DNA of 64,000 nucleotides. Origin: AWTP1-13 sp963770295. GTDB lineage: Bacteria; Pseudomonadota; Alphaproteobacteria; Rhizobiales; Hyphomicrobiaceae. Every line of letters starts with the position of its first letter. Position 1 is the stretch's first letter. Shown here one piece after another: positions 10,295 to 18,437 of the stretch. A model generated the notes under the pieces. That model had not been told where the DNA came from. It saw nothing but the letters and a program-made list of their open reading frames with translations, and searched no databases. The translations under genes were made by a program, and so were the position numbers. The stretch is taken from assembly GCA_963770295.1 (NCBI GenBank), contig CAVYPA010000025.1:32632-96631 (forward strand), written 5' to 3'.

Positions 10295-11410
10295 ATGAAC
10301 AGACGCGCATTTTTGGCGACAACAGCGGCGGCGGCTGCGACGGCCGTGACCGCGAAAGTGGCTTCTGCGGAGACCGTAGCACCATTCGGCCAGACGGCTG
10401 CTCCAACCCTACAGACTCCGCTGCCCTTGGGTCCGCTACCTGGCGCCCGCTATCCGGATGCTCGTCTGGAGTCTATGAAGAAGACCGGTGCTTCGTTCGG
10501 GCCTACCGGCTTCCCGGCCTTCGCCGGCACCATGGCGGTCGAGCGCGTCGCAACCGGCTTCCGTTGGGCCGAGGGACCGGTTTATTTCCCGGCTGGGCGC
10601 TACGTGCTGTTCAGCGACATTCCCAACAACCGCATCATGCGCTTCTCTGAGGATGACGGTCACCTCAGCGTATACCGCCAGCCATCGATGAACTCAAATG
10701 GCAACACGATTGATCGGGAAGGGCGCCTGATCACTTGCGAACACAGCGGTCGACGGGTCACGCGGACCGAACTCAATGGCTCGATCACGATCATCGCCGA
10801 CAAGTACAATGGCAAGAAACTGAACTCGCCGAACGACGTGGTTGTCGCGGCCGACGGTTCGATCTGGTTCTGCGACCCAGCCTACGGTATCGGCGGCTAT
10901 TACGAGGGCATCAAGGCCGAGCCCGAGCAGGAAAAGAAAAACGTCTACCGGGTGGATCCAAAATCCGGCGACATCAAGATGGTGGTCGATGACTTCGTGG
11001 AGCCGAACGGCCTTTGCTTCTCGCCGGACGAGAAAAAGCTCTATATCTGTGACACCGGCTATACCGACGGGCCGGCCAACCCTTCGCATATTCGCGTGTT
11101 CGACGTGGATCTCGGGGCCGGAAGGCTTTCGAACAGCAAAGTCTTTGCGGACATGCCCAAGCCCAGCATTACCGACGGGTTGCGCTGCGACACCGCCGGG
11201 CGCCTTTGGTGCTCCGTGGGTTGGGGCGATCCGAATGAGGACGGCGTGCGCTGCTACACTCCTGACGGCGATCTGCTCGGCAAGGTCCACATACCGGAAA
11301 CTGTCGCCAACCTGTGCTTCGGCGGTCAGCAACGCAATAGACTTTACATCTGCGGCTCGTCATCGCTCTATGCCCTCTACACAAGTGTGCAGGGCGCTAT
11401 GAAGCCATGA
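10295..11410 (+). CDS. Tat-exported SMP-30/gluconolactonase family protein
   Basis: 371 residues. Start at ATG 10295 is fixed by a near-perfect AAGGAGG seven bases upstream. The N-terminus MNRRAFLATTAAAAATAVTA is a twin-arginine signal. The mature part is a six-bladed propeller: GFRWAEGPVYFPAGRYVLFS, SNGNTIDREGRLITCEHSGR, KKLNSPNDVVVAADGSIWFC and EPNGLCFSPDEKKLYICDTG are the family blades with the metal-binding Glu, Asn and Asp residues. Family members hydrolyse sugar lactones or organophosphates in a Ca2+/Zn2+-dependent manner; here it would act in the periplasm. It stands alone, with no sugar genes adjacent. The arabinose operon 29 kb away lacks a lactonase, but a periplasmic enzyme would only help if oxidation were periplasmic. 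Confidence 0.9.
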   Translation: MNRRAFLATTAAAAATAVTAKVASAETVAPFGQTAAPTLQTPLPLGPLPGARYPDARLESMKKTGASFGPTGFPAFAGTMAVERVATGFRWAEGPVYFPAGRYVLFSDIPNNRIMRFSEDDGHLSVYRQPSMNSNGNTIDREGRLITCEHSGRRVTRTELNGSITIIADKYNGKKLNSPNDVVVAADGSIWFCDPAYGIGGYYEGIKAEPEQEKKNVYRVDPKSGDIKMVVDDFVEPNGLCFSPDEKKLYICDTGYTDGPANPSHIRVFDVDLGAGRLSNSKVFADMPKPSITDGLRCDTAGRLWCSVGWGDPNEDGVRCYTPDGDLLGKVHIPETVANLCFGGQQRNRLYICGSSSLYALYTSVQGAMKP

Positions 11411-12117
11411 TGGCTCCGACGCATCACCTGTGACTTGATGCCTTTGGTACCAAAGGATCGCGCGGCTTAACCCACCGCGACACGACGTGGCGGGCTACCC
11501 ATCAGGGTCGCCCGCGTTCCGCGCGAAAATAATGCCGATACGAAACACTTTGCCACGCTGCTGCGCGGCCGCCGCGAGGGCCAGACTGCCGCGGCCGCAC
11601 CGCATGCAATGAACTCCCACCGGTTCATTTATCAACCCCATCAAGCCGCCCGCAAGCAAGCAAATACCCCGATTCTATCTGATCCTACATGCGTGCGCAG
11701 GCCAATGTTGCACTGCATTGATGGGTGAGACCTGACGGCAGTTGAGGGTCATCAAGAGGCATGGCGGTCGCCTCGTCGGCGCGGCAGAAGTACCTCACAT
11801 ACCGGACAACATCGCTGCTCCGCCGAAGACGCCCGCTTCGTGCCAGAAGAGACGTTCTTGGCGCATCGGAGATTTTGTTTGCCTTTGTACAATTTGAGGC
11901 GCCTATTGCAGCCATTGCGGACTGCCCGTGAGATGGCGATGCACCGAAATCGCCATCGACTTGGTGTGGCAGTGCGGGTGACATCGGTAGGAAGCTCCTC
12001 CCTAAAATTCGAACCGCGTTTGGTGGTGTTTCCGCACCCCTGCTCGCGCGCTCGGACAGGTTGAATGCCGCCAATTTGCGGAGCCAACAAAGGAGATGAT
12101 GAGAGGCGACCTGAGGG
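11411..12117. other. Gene-free stretch
   Basis: About 700 bases between the lactonase gene and the truncated cyclase. Only short frames of poor composition; the largest minus-strand ones continue antisense through the cyclase fragment and look like shadows. Nothing recognisable. Confidence 0.45.
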
Positions 12118-12441
12118 TTGAAGGTCTTGTCCACGATCGCGGATTGGCTGGCCTCGCTCGGCATGTCCGAGTACGCTGACCGATTTGCGGAGAACTGCAT
12201 TGATCTCTCCGTCCTTCGAGACCTGACGGACCAGGACCTCAAGGAACTTGGCGTCGTGCTCGGCGATCGCCGCAAGATGTTGCGCGCGATAGGCGAGCTT
12301 GATAGCGCTCCACCGGCTGTGCCCCAACCCGCCGCCATGAGCGGGCCAGCTCGGCAGGATGACGCCGAGCGCCGCCAGCTCACAGTAATGTTCTGCGACC
12401 TTGTCGGCTCGACTGCGCTTTCGGTGCGGCTCGAGCGGTAA
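12118..12441 (+). pseudogene. Truncated second SAM/cyclase signalling gene (N-terminal 107 residues)
   Basis: The frame encodes a SAM domain (IADWLASLGMSEYADRFAEN through LGDRRKMLRAIGEL) and then the first strand of a class III cyclase domain, ERRQLTVMFCDLVGSTALSV, ending abruptly in RLER and a stop. It is a diverged paralogue of the gene at 5745-9138 (ERRQLTVLFCDL in that one is near identical). All catalytic and downstream domains are missing, so it is a remnant, probably left by rearrangement. The original start may be the TTG at 12118. Confidence 0.8.
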
Positions 12442-12651
12442 AAGCTAGCCGTACAAACGAACGCTTGGAGGGGTGGAACCGAGGCAGCATCCCTGCCACG
12501 GGATTGCCTCCCCTAGCTTTGGGGCCTAGGCCAACTCCCCCTTACGGCCCGCCTGCTTTTTGCTGGCGCGCCTACGAGCTGAGATAGCCGCGAATTTCCC
12601 CCGATTGCGCTGGGGCTGGTGAACAATATTCGATAGCTTATCAAATAAATT

Positions 12652-12675
12652 AGGGCCGCTATTGCGCGCGGCCCT
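12652..12675 (-). terminator. Hairpin terminator after the outer-membrane gene
   Basis: Perfect 8-bp inverted repeat AGGGCCGC / GCGGCCCT with an 8-base loop, 26 bases past the stop of the minus-strand gene ending at 12702. In the minus direction it is followed by the T-rich AATTTATTTGATAAGC. Typical rho-independent architecture. Confidence 0.6.
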
Positions 12676-12701
12676 GAGTAGGTAACGGGGCTTTACCTCC
12701 A

Positions 12702-13523
12702 CTACTTCAACGGGGCAGGTACGGCCTCCTCGCGAGGCCCGAATTTGTAGACCAGCACAGCGCGCACCGAGTGAACATCGATGTCGTGATCCAATTCAAG
12801 GCGTTCCCTAAGGGTGCCGGTGCATGCTGCCAGGCAGGGTCCCTCTGAGAGGGTAAGTCTCCTGTTGTCATCGTCGAACTGGGAGAAGCGATATTCACCG
12901 CGCAACGACCAGTTACTACCCAGCCAGCCTAGCTGGGTTTCGATGCCCGCGCCCACGAACCAACCGTTGCGATCCCTGTCGAATGAGCGCGTGAATTGGG
13001 TGTCATCAACCGTGACAGAGAGGTCGCCTTCGACGGAGATTTAAGTCCAACCTGCGGAGACGTACAAAAGCGTGCTCGGGCTCGACAGAAAACCCAGCCT
13101 TCCACCGATCGACCACGCGTGATTGTTTCCGTTCGACACGTGAATGTCGGTAAAGGGCCCAATCGCAGCAATTCTGGAATCGTTGTCCCTGTTGCCGAAA
13201 TCGTAGTCGACAAAGGCACCGGCGAGCCAGTGTGGGCTAACCAACTGATCATAGCCTAGGGTAACAGTACCGAAGAAGCGCCCATCGCCATTGTGAAGGT
13301 GAAATAGTCTCTCGGCATTCAACACCTGCACTACGCCGCCGTTCTGCTGCTCCAGCACATCCTTGGCCGAAAGATCATGCGTCGCAAAGCCTCCCCCAAC
13401 GCCGAGGCCAACATAGAAGCCGGTCCAATTGGGGGCCGCAAATCCTGGCGTCCCACCCGCGACAGCATTGCTCGTCATGAACATAAGGGCGGTCGCCGCG
13501 CCCATAAGTAGCGTTTTCTTCAT
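12702..13523 (-). pseudogene. Omp25/31-like outer-membrane beta-barrel gene with an in-frame TAA
   Basis: Start ATG 13523 gives MKKTLLMGAATALMFMTSNA, a signal peptide, then PNWTGFYVGLGVGGGFATHD, the hallmark opening of rhizobial 8-stranded porin-like proteins. The frame stops at TAA (13041-13043) after SSPSTLLYVSAGWT. Without any frame change it continues ISVEGDLSVTVDDTQFTRSF, GWFVGAGIETQLGWLGSNWS and ends VHSVRAVLVYKFGPREEAV at 12702, the expected C-terminal strand. Apart from this one codon the gene (273 codons) is intact, which suggests a very recent nonsense mutation or a single base error. Confidence 0.8.
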
Positions 13524-13756
13524 GTGGAGATCCTGTTTGGTCGAACGCAGCACGCAGAGCCGCGTTGCAGCGGCAAATCTTTTTCGTCGGGCGCGTCACA
13601 AACGCGGAACAGGATGGAGCCAGCGCCTGTAGAGCAGCGGCAACCTTACAGCTGATTGGCGACATTTTCTGTGGCAATGCGGCCACTTCTTTCTCTAAAT
13701 GATATTAGTTATACTAAATATCCTCCGAGGCAGCGCGGTGCGCCCAGTGGGATCCC

Positions 13757-13935
13757 AGAATCAACGGGATCGCGGCCGGTTACGAGGACTGTGACGATAT
13801 CGATGCTCTCAAGCGTGATCCGGCCTTAAAAATCGCGGTCGGCCGCGCCGGAAAGCGGCGCCGACCTGATGAGCCAACCGATGGTACAGGCACGGCAAGC
13901 CCACTGAAAAACCGGAACGCCCCAGCGTAGCCAGG
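13757..13935 (+). pseudogene. IS1380-family transposase fragment
   Basis: RINGIAAGYEDCDDIDALKR then DPALKIAVGR matches the conserved block of IS1380 transposases (GIAxGYEDxxDxDxLRxDPA). A frameshift at about 13855 moves the continuation (DLMSQPM) to another frame. Only about 60 codons remain. Confidence 0.7.
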
Positions 13936-14140
13936 CGAGTGCGAATGATGGGTGCGCCAAGCACACGGACGCATCAGCGCGTCGAACAGGTGATGCAGGT
14001 GCCCGAGTTAGCTGATGTTTCACACGGGTGGAAGCCCGCGCAGTGCGAGTGGGTGCTCACCAATCCACCTGTGCTGTGCAAGTTTCTGCGCGACTTTCGG
14101 AAGGCCGAGAGCAATGTTATCGCGCTAATGACGGAGCTGC

Positions 14141-14239
14141 ATGCCAAGTAAAGTTCACAGCGAGTTCCATGATTGCCCGATCTGCGCCGGCAAGGGCACA
14201 GTTCCGAGCCCGCCTACCATTCCGGACCAATCCCTGTGA
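14141..14239 (+). CDS. Tiny protein with a CxxCxGKG motif
   Basis: 32 residues, MPSKVHSEFHDCPICAGKGT then VPSPPTIPDQSL. The CPICAGKGT element is half of a DnaJ-type zinc ribbon, a unit seen in short standalone proteins of Rhizobiales. An overlapping frame (13939-14151) ends four codons into it and could be a small upstream gene, but I could not recognise it. Support is the motif and the natural composition; no clear ribosome-binding site. Confidence 0.35.
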   Translation: MPSKVHSEFHDCPICAGKGTVPSPPTIPDQSL

Positions 14240-14327
14240 CGCGTGCGGGGCCGCTGCGTGGTCACCTCGATCGGGCGCCAACAATCGCGGGCCAAGAAAA
14301 AGTTGAAGCAGGGACGGCAATGAGCCG

Positions 14328-14943
14328 TCATCTTGCCCTCCGCAAATCAACAGGGAGGGAACCACGAACCCGACGCTCTGGGAATCGCACCCAGGCAACA
14401 GGAGTTGAGCCTTTCAGCTCACGCTCGAGCGCCTTCACGAGCCTGGCGATGCTCTTCTTGATGCGGGGATTGGCCCGTTTCTCACGCTGCCTCTTGGATC
14501 CGATCATGTCGACGATCTGGCACCGGCGGGCGACAAGGTCGGCAAGCTGCTGGGTAGCTTGGTCGGGCAGCGGCGTGGGTGCGACGCCGGTCGCTTCGCC
14601 GAAGTGGGCAATCACGCCGGCATCGATCGGATCGGTCTTGGCGCGTTGGCCGATGCCCTTGGCGAAGGCCCGGATCTGCCCCGGATAAGCGACTGCGACC
14701 GGCTGGCCTGCCGACGCGAGGGCCGCAACGACGACGATCTCGAAGCCGCCGGTTGCCTCGAGCACGAAGCCGCGCTACGAGGTCCTCGAGCACGATGAGG
14801 TTGGGCTACAGCACCTTGAGCCGCGCTACGAGGTCCTCGAGCCCGGCGCCAGTGCGCGGGACAGCGAAAAGCTCACCACTTGGACGCACGGCAACATCGA
14901 GGCGGTCCTTCGATACGTCGATACCGCATATAGTCTTGTCCAT
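14328..14943 (-). pseudogene. IS110-family transposase, truncated and interrupted
   Basis: From ATG 14943 the frame reads MDKTICGIDVSKDRLDVAVR, the RuvC-like DEDD start of IS110 transposases (catalytic Asp in GIDVSK). It stops at TAG after LEDLVARLKVL. In another frame it resumes as LEATGGFEIVVVAALASAGQ, PGQIRAFAKGIGQRAKTDPI DAGVIA and runs to SIARLVKALE. The frame break is caused by a 28-base insertion with a 24-bp direct repeat. The C-terminal domain is missing, so the element is dead. It abuts the IS630 remnant. Confidence 0.8.
14768..14842. repeat. 24-bp direct repeat within the IS110 remnant
   Basis: The 24 bases at 14768-14791 (start AGCCGCGCTACGAGGTCCTC) recur exactly at 14819-14842. 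The copy nearer 14768 splits the codons for LEATGG, so a local duplication explains the transposase frameshift. Confidence 0.8.
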
Positions 14944-15143
14944 GGCGACCCGTCCTTGTCTAAGCGAGCTCGCGGTGCGGCCCCGGCGACTGTTCGGGTT
15001 CGATGGAACGGCGGGCGGGGTACCAGGCTCACGGACGGTCTTAGATGACCTAGGGATAGACGGACACCCGCCCGCCACCGCGCTTCGCTTGCTAGGCGAG
15101 TCGCGTAAATGAAAGTTACAAGGATGCAGCTCGCTCGGCTGGG

Positions 15144-16032
15144 ATGGATCGGCAGACATTGCGCGATTGGGTAATCCGCTACAACGCATATGGTCTGGAC
15201 GGACTTGCCGACCAGCGGGGGGATGGGCGCCCGCCGAAGCTGAGCCCTGAGGAGAAGGGCGAGCTGGTGGCCGATCGTTCCCGCCGGCCCGGATCCGGAG
15301 GCAAGCGGCATCTCAGCTTTTACGCGCGAAGACCTGGTGCGGATCTGCAAGGAGCGGTTCGGCAAGAGCGGGTCGCATCCTGCGCGAGTTGGGGCTGTCG
15401 TGGCAAAAGGCGAGACCCAGCCACCCGCAAAAAGACCCTGCCGCGGAGGCGGCCTTTAAAAAGAGCGCCGGCGCTGTTCAGAAAAATTCAGCATACGCAT
15501 AGGAACAAGCGCATTCGCCTGTTATTTCAGGACGAGGCGCGCATTGGCCAGAAAGGTCGCGTGTGTCGGGTCTGGTGGAAGCGCGGCGAACGCCCACCAG
15601 GCCTGTGCGACAAACGCTTCACGTTCGCCTACATCTTTGCGGCGGTCGAGCCCGGCACCGACAATGCCTTCGCGCTGGTGCTGCCCTCGGTAGGCACCGA
15701 GGCAATGCAAGCGTTCCTCGACGACTTCGCCAAGACGATCGGCCCGGACGAGCACGTCGTGATGGTTCTCGACCAGGCCGGCTGGCATGGCGCGGTTGCG
15801 CTGCGAGTGCCCGATTGCATCACGCTTGTGCCGTTGGCGCCCTACTCGCCCGAACTCAATCCTGTCGAGTGGGTGTGGGAGTACATGACGGAGAGGTTCC
15901 TCTCGCTGCGACTACTCCGACTACGACGCCATCGCCGACACCGTATGCAAGGCCTGGAACCACCTCCTCGCCGAGACCGGCCGCATCACCTCGCTCTGCT
16001 CCCACTCCTGGATCATGGAGGTGAAACCTTAA
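15144..16032 (+). pseudogene. IS630-family transposase with frameshifts
   Basis: Opens with the end of the helix-turn-helix (MDRQTLRDWVIRYNAYGLDG). After a frameshift near 15275 and a return near 15480 the DDE core is intact: LFQDEARIGQKGRVCRVWW, VMVLDQAGWHG and PYSPELNPVEWVWEYM supply Asp, Asp and Glu. A further shift near 15905 moves the C-terminus to a frame reading SDYDAIADTVCKAWNHLLAE through IMEVKP and TAA at 16032. The N-terminal helices are missing at the IS110 junction. At least three lesions; inactive. Confidence 0.85.
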
Positions 16033-17193
16033 GCGCGGCATGCGACCTAGCCGCGAGTTGAGGGGAGGGGCGAGAGCGGGCATCCGACGGGGGGAGGGGT
16101 AGCGCGCTCTCGCCAAGGGGGCCACGGCGATCGAGGGGACGAGCTGTGGCCAGGACGCGAAGCTAGACGGTGCTGCGGTTGGCGCCTATGCGGAAAAATA
16201 CCTATTTGCGCCAAGGATTTCCGTGGAGTGTGGCCGAATTGGAAAAACACCTCCTCGCGCCGAGACCTAATTGGACGTCGGGCAGACCAAGACCCCCACC
16301 CTTAGGACATTTGTGGCTCTCAATCAGTGCTCAGATAATGACATTCGTCGGCTCTGCGCCAGCCTGCACCCAACCTGACCCTGCCGCATGCGCTGGTCGG
16401 TTTGCCGCTGGCCCTCTACGGACCAGCTTTTTTGGGGTAACGGTCCAGGCCAGCGGATGCGGGCGCGCTCGTTGTCTACGCGGCGCCCTTGGCTTTTAAG
16501 GGCGGAGCGAGCGGTGCACCGAACCGCGTTCGGCAAACTTCTCCAGCAAGCCCGAACGGGTCGCTCCTTTGGGCGGCGACGATCTCACCCATCGCGTGCG
16601 CAAGGCGCGACCCGTCTGGTCCAGCGACTGTGAGTGATAGCGCAGCCGAAAACAGCGCCAGCAAACAATCTGGCTAAAACCTATGAACCGAACACGGCTG
16701 CGCCGATTACACCGTGGGCGAACGTGGCGCTTAGGCCGGGGGGAGCCACTGGGTCGATAACTTTCGGGTAAGGCAAGTTCCTGGAAGAGCGTTTTGGGAA
16801 TAGTGCTCGAGGACTGAAAAGCTGCCCTCAGAGACAGCTCTGGCGCCGACGTTAGTTCAGGCGCCAGCTGGCCTAGGTGCGTGTGACGTCTAGCAAATTT
16901 AGGGCCCCGCGTTGCTGCAACACCAGCTTGCGATGCAGCGAACAACCAGCGTTGTGGCGAGGGATATAGCGCGATAGGATTGGTCAGCGGTCAGAGTAAG
17001 GGGTGGGGGCCCTCGTTTAAATGGCGGATTGGTTTTCCCGGGTGGGACCCGGCAGGGGTCGGGTTGTGCGAGTACCGGGGGCGTCACGCAGAAGGCCCGC
17101 AGTTGCTCTTTTCTCACACGCGGCGCACTCCAGCCTAGCGGTGTGTTGATGATCACAACCACGATGGCCGTCATCAAGTAGCGAAGCAAGCAG
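16033..17193. other. 1.1-kb gene-free stretch with one long-arm inverted repeat
   Basis: No recognisable coding sequence on either strand. Just past the IS630 remnant a perfect 10-bp inverted repeat, GGCGAGAGCG (16069-16078) and CGCTCTCGCC (16105-16114), flanks a G-rich 26-base spacer; it could be a terminator-like or element-end structure. The rest holds nothing I can name. Confidence 0.5.
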
Positions 17194-17223
17194 TTGTTGT
17201 TCGCACATTTCGAGGGGGTTGGG

Positions 17224-18423
17224 GTGCAGAGTGGAAACGTGCTTGTGGGGACTGCGGTTCCCCCGCAGATTGCAGAGATACGCCAGCAGGTGGACGCCAA
17301 TCGCCGGGCCTTTACCACTCCCGAGGTGAAGGCGTGGTGCGCGCGCCGTTGGCAATTCTTATTTCTGAACGAGGCCGTGAAGGATCCTATTGCCCTCGAT
17401 CATGCTACCCGCCGGTTCTGGGATCGGCGGTCTCCGCGGCAGCGGGTTGCCGAGCATTATTTGCTGGGGGACGGACGCTCGGAGGCCACGTGGCGCGACG
17501 AGCAACCGGAGCCCACCATAGCGCGCATCGAAAAAACCACGCTTGTGGCTTGTCCAGGTCTGCTCAACGGTCTCCTGCCCGTACGGGATTTCCAGAAGCA
17601 GCTGCCGCGCATCCAACAACGTTTCGCCATGCGCGTGTTGCGTGCCGATGCGCACCCCGCGCGCGGTTGTGAAGCCAACGTGGCTGACCTGCTCCGCGCA
17701 CTCAACGAAGGTCAAGGGCTGGACGCCGACGGAGGCCAAATATCTCCCCTAAGTGCGAAGCCCCCCGGCGACGTCTTCATGATTGGCTACAGCAAAGGCG
17801 CGGCCGACCTGTTGACGCTCCTGGTCAAGCATCCGGCCATCAGGCCGCGTGTGCGCTGCGTTTTCACCTGGGCGGGTGCCATTGGCGGCTCGGAGATCGC
17901 CGATCAAGCGGCCGGCGATTTCACGCGTTCGCGTCTGCAACAACAAGCCCTGACGATTGCCAGCGACGCGAAGCTTTTTCTGCCGGTTGGGATTAAGCTC
18001 GGCACACACGCCATTCGCCGCGTGCATGAGTTCGACACCGCCGCTGCGGTGCGGGACCTAACGACGGGTGTGCGCCGCGCATTTCTGGCCGACCACACGG
18101 CAGCTCTCGACGCCCTCGACCTGCCGATGTTCTACTTCAGGGGCGCCACACGCCTGTCCGAGGTGCCCTGGTCGCAACGCGCCGGTTTCCGGGCGTTGTC
18201 CCGGATAGACCGGCTCAACGACATGCAGGTGACTAACGCCAACGCCTCGCTGTCGATGCCGATGGCGACAGACCTTGGCGTCTTGCGCGGCCACCACTGG
18301 GATCTTGCCTATCCGAGCTTTCAAAAACGCAGGTGGCTCAACAACACTTATCACCCGTTTCCGAAGGAAGCCGCCTTGGCGTCGATCGTCATCCTCGCTG
18401 CCGAACTGGGCTTGATTGACTGA
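17224..18423 (+). CDS. Alpha/beta-hydrolase-like protein, partner of the phosphoesterase
   Basis: About 399 residues from GTG 17224 (GAGGGGG lies just upstream); TTG 17194 would add ten. The middle contains GDVFMIGYSKGAADLLTLL, a G-x-S-x-G nucleophile elbow after a beta strand, preceded by an oxyanion-type strand TLVACPGLLNGLLPVRDF. Near the C-terminus GHHWDLAYPSF offers the catalytic His. No signal peptide or membrane segment, so a cytosolic or membrane-peripheral serine hydrolase (lipase or esterase type) is the best reading. The stop is 14 bases before the next start, so the two form an operon. I do not recognise a named family; the acid residue is not assigned. Confidence 0.7.
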   Translation: MQSGNVLVGTAVPPQIAEIRQQVDANRRAFTTPEVKAWCARRWQFLFLNEAVKDPIALDHATRRFWDRRSPRQRVAEHYLLGDGRSEATWRDEQPEPTIARIEKTTLVACPGLLNGLLPVRDFQKQLPRIQQRFAMRVLRADAHPARGCEANVADLLRALNEGQGLDADGGQISPLSAKPPGDVFMIGYSKGAADLLTLLVKHPAIRPRVRCVFTWAGAIGGSEIADQAAGDFTRSRLQQQALTIASDAKLFLPVGIKLGTHAIRRVHEFDTAAAVRDLTTGVRRAFLADHTAALDALDLPMFYFRGATRLSEVPWSQRAGFRALSRIDRLNDMQVTNANASLSMPMATDLGVLRGHHWDLAYPSFQKRRWLNNTYHPFPKEAALASIVILAAELGLID

Positions 18424-18437
18424 ACTTGGGAGGCACC

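Noticed and set aside
13939..14151. 70-codon frame after the IS1380 fragment
   Set aside because: Its beginning overlaps transposase debris and the product shows no family; kept only as a note with the small gene at 14141.
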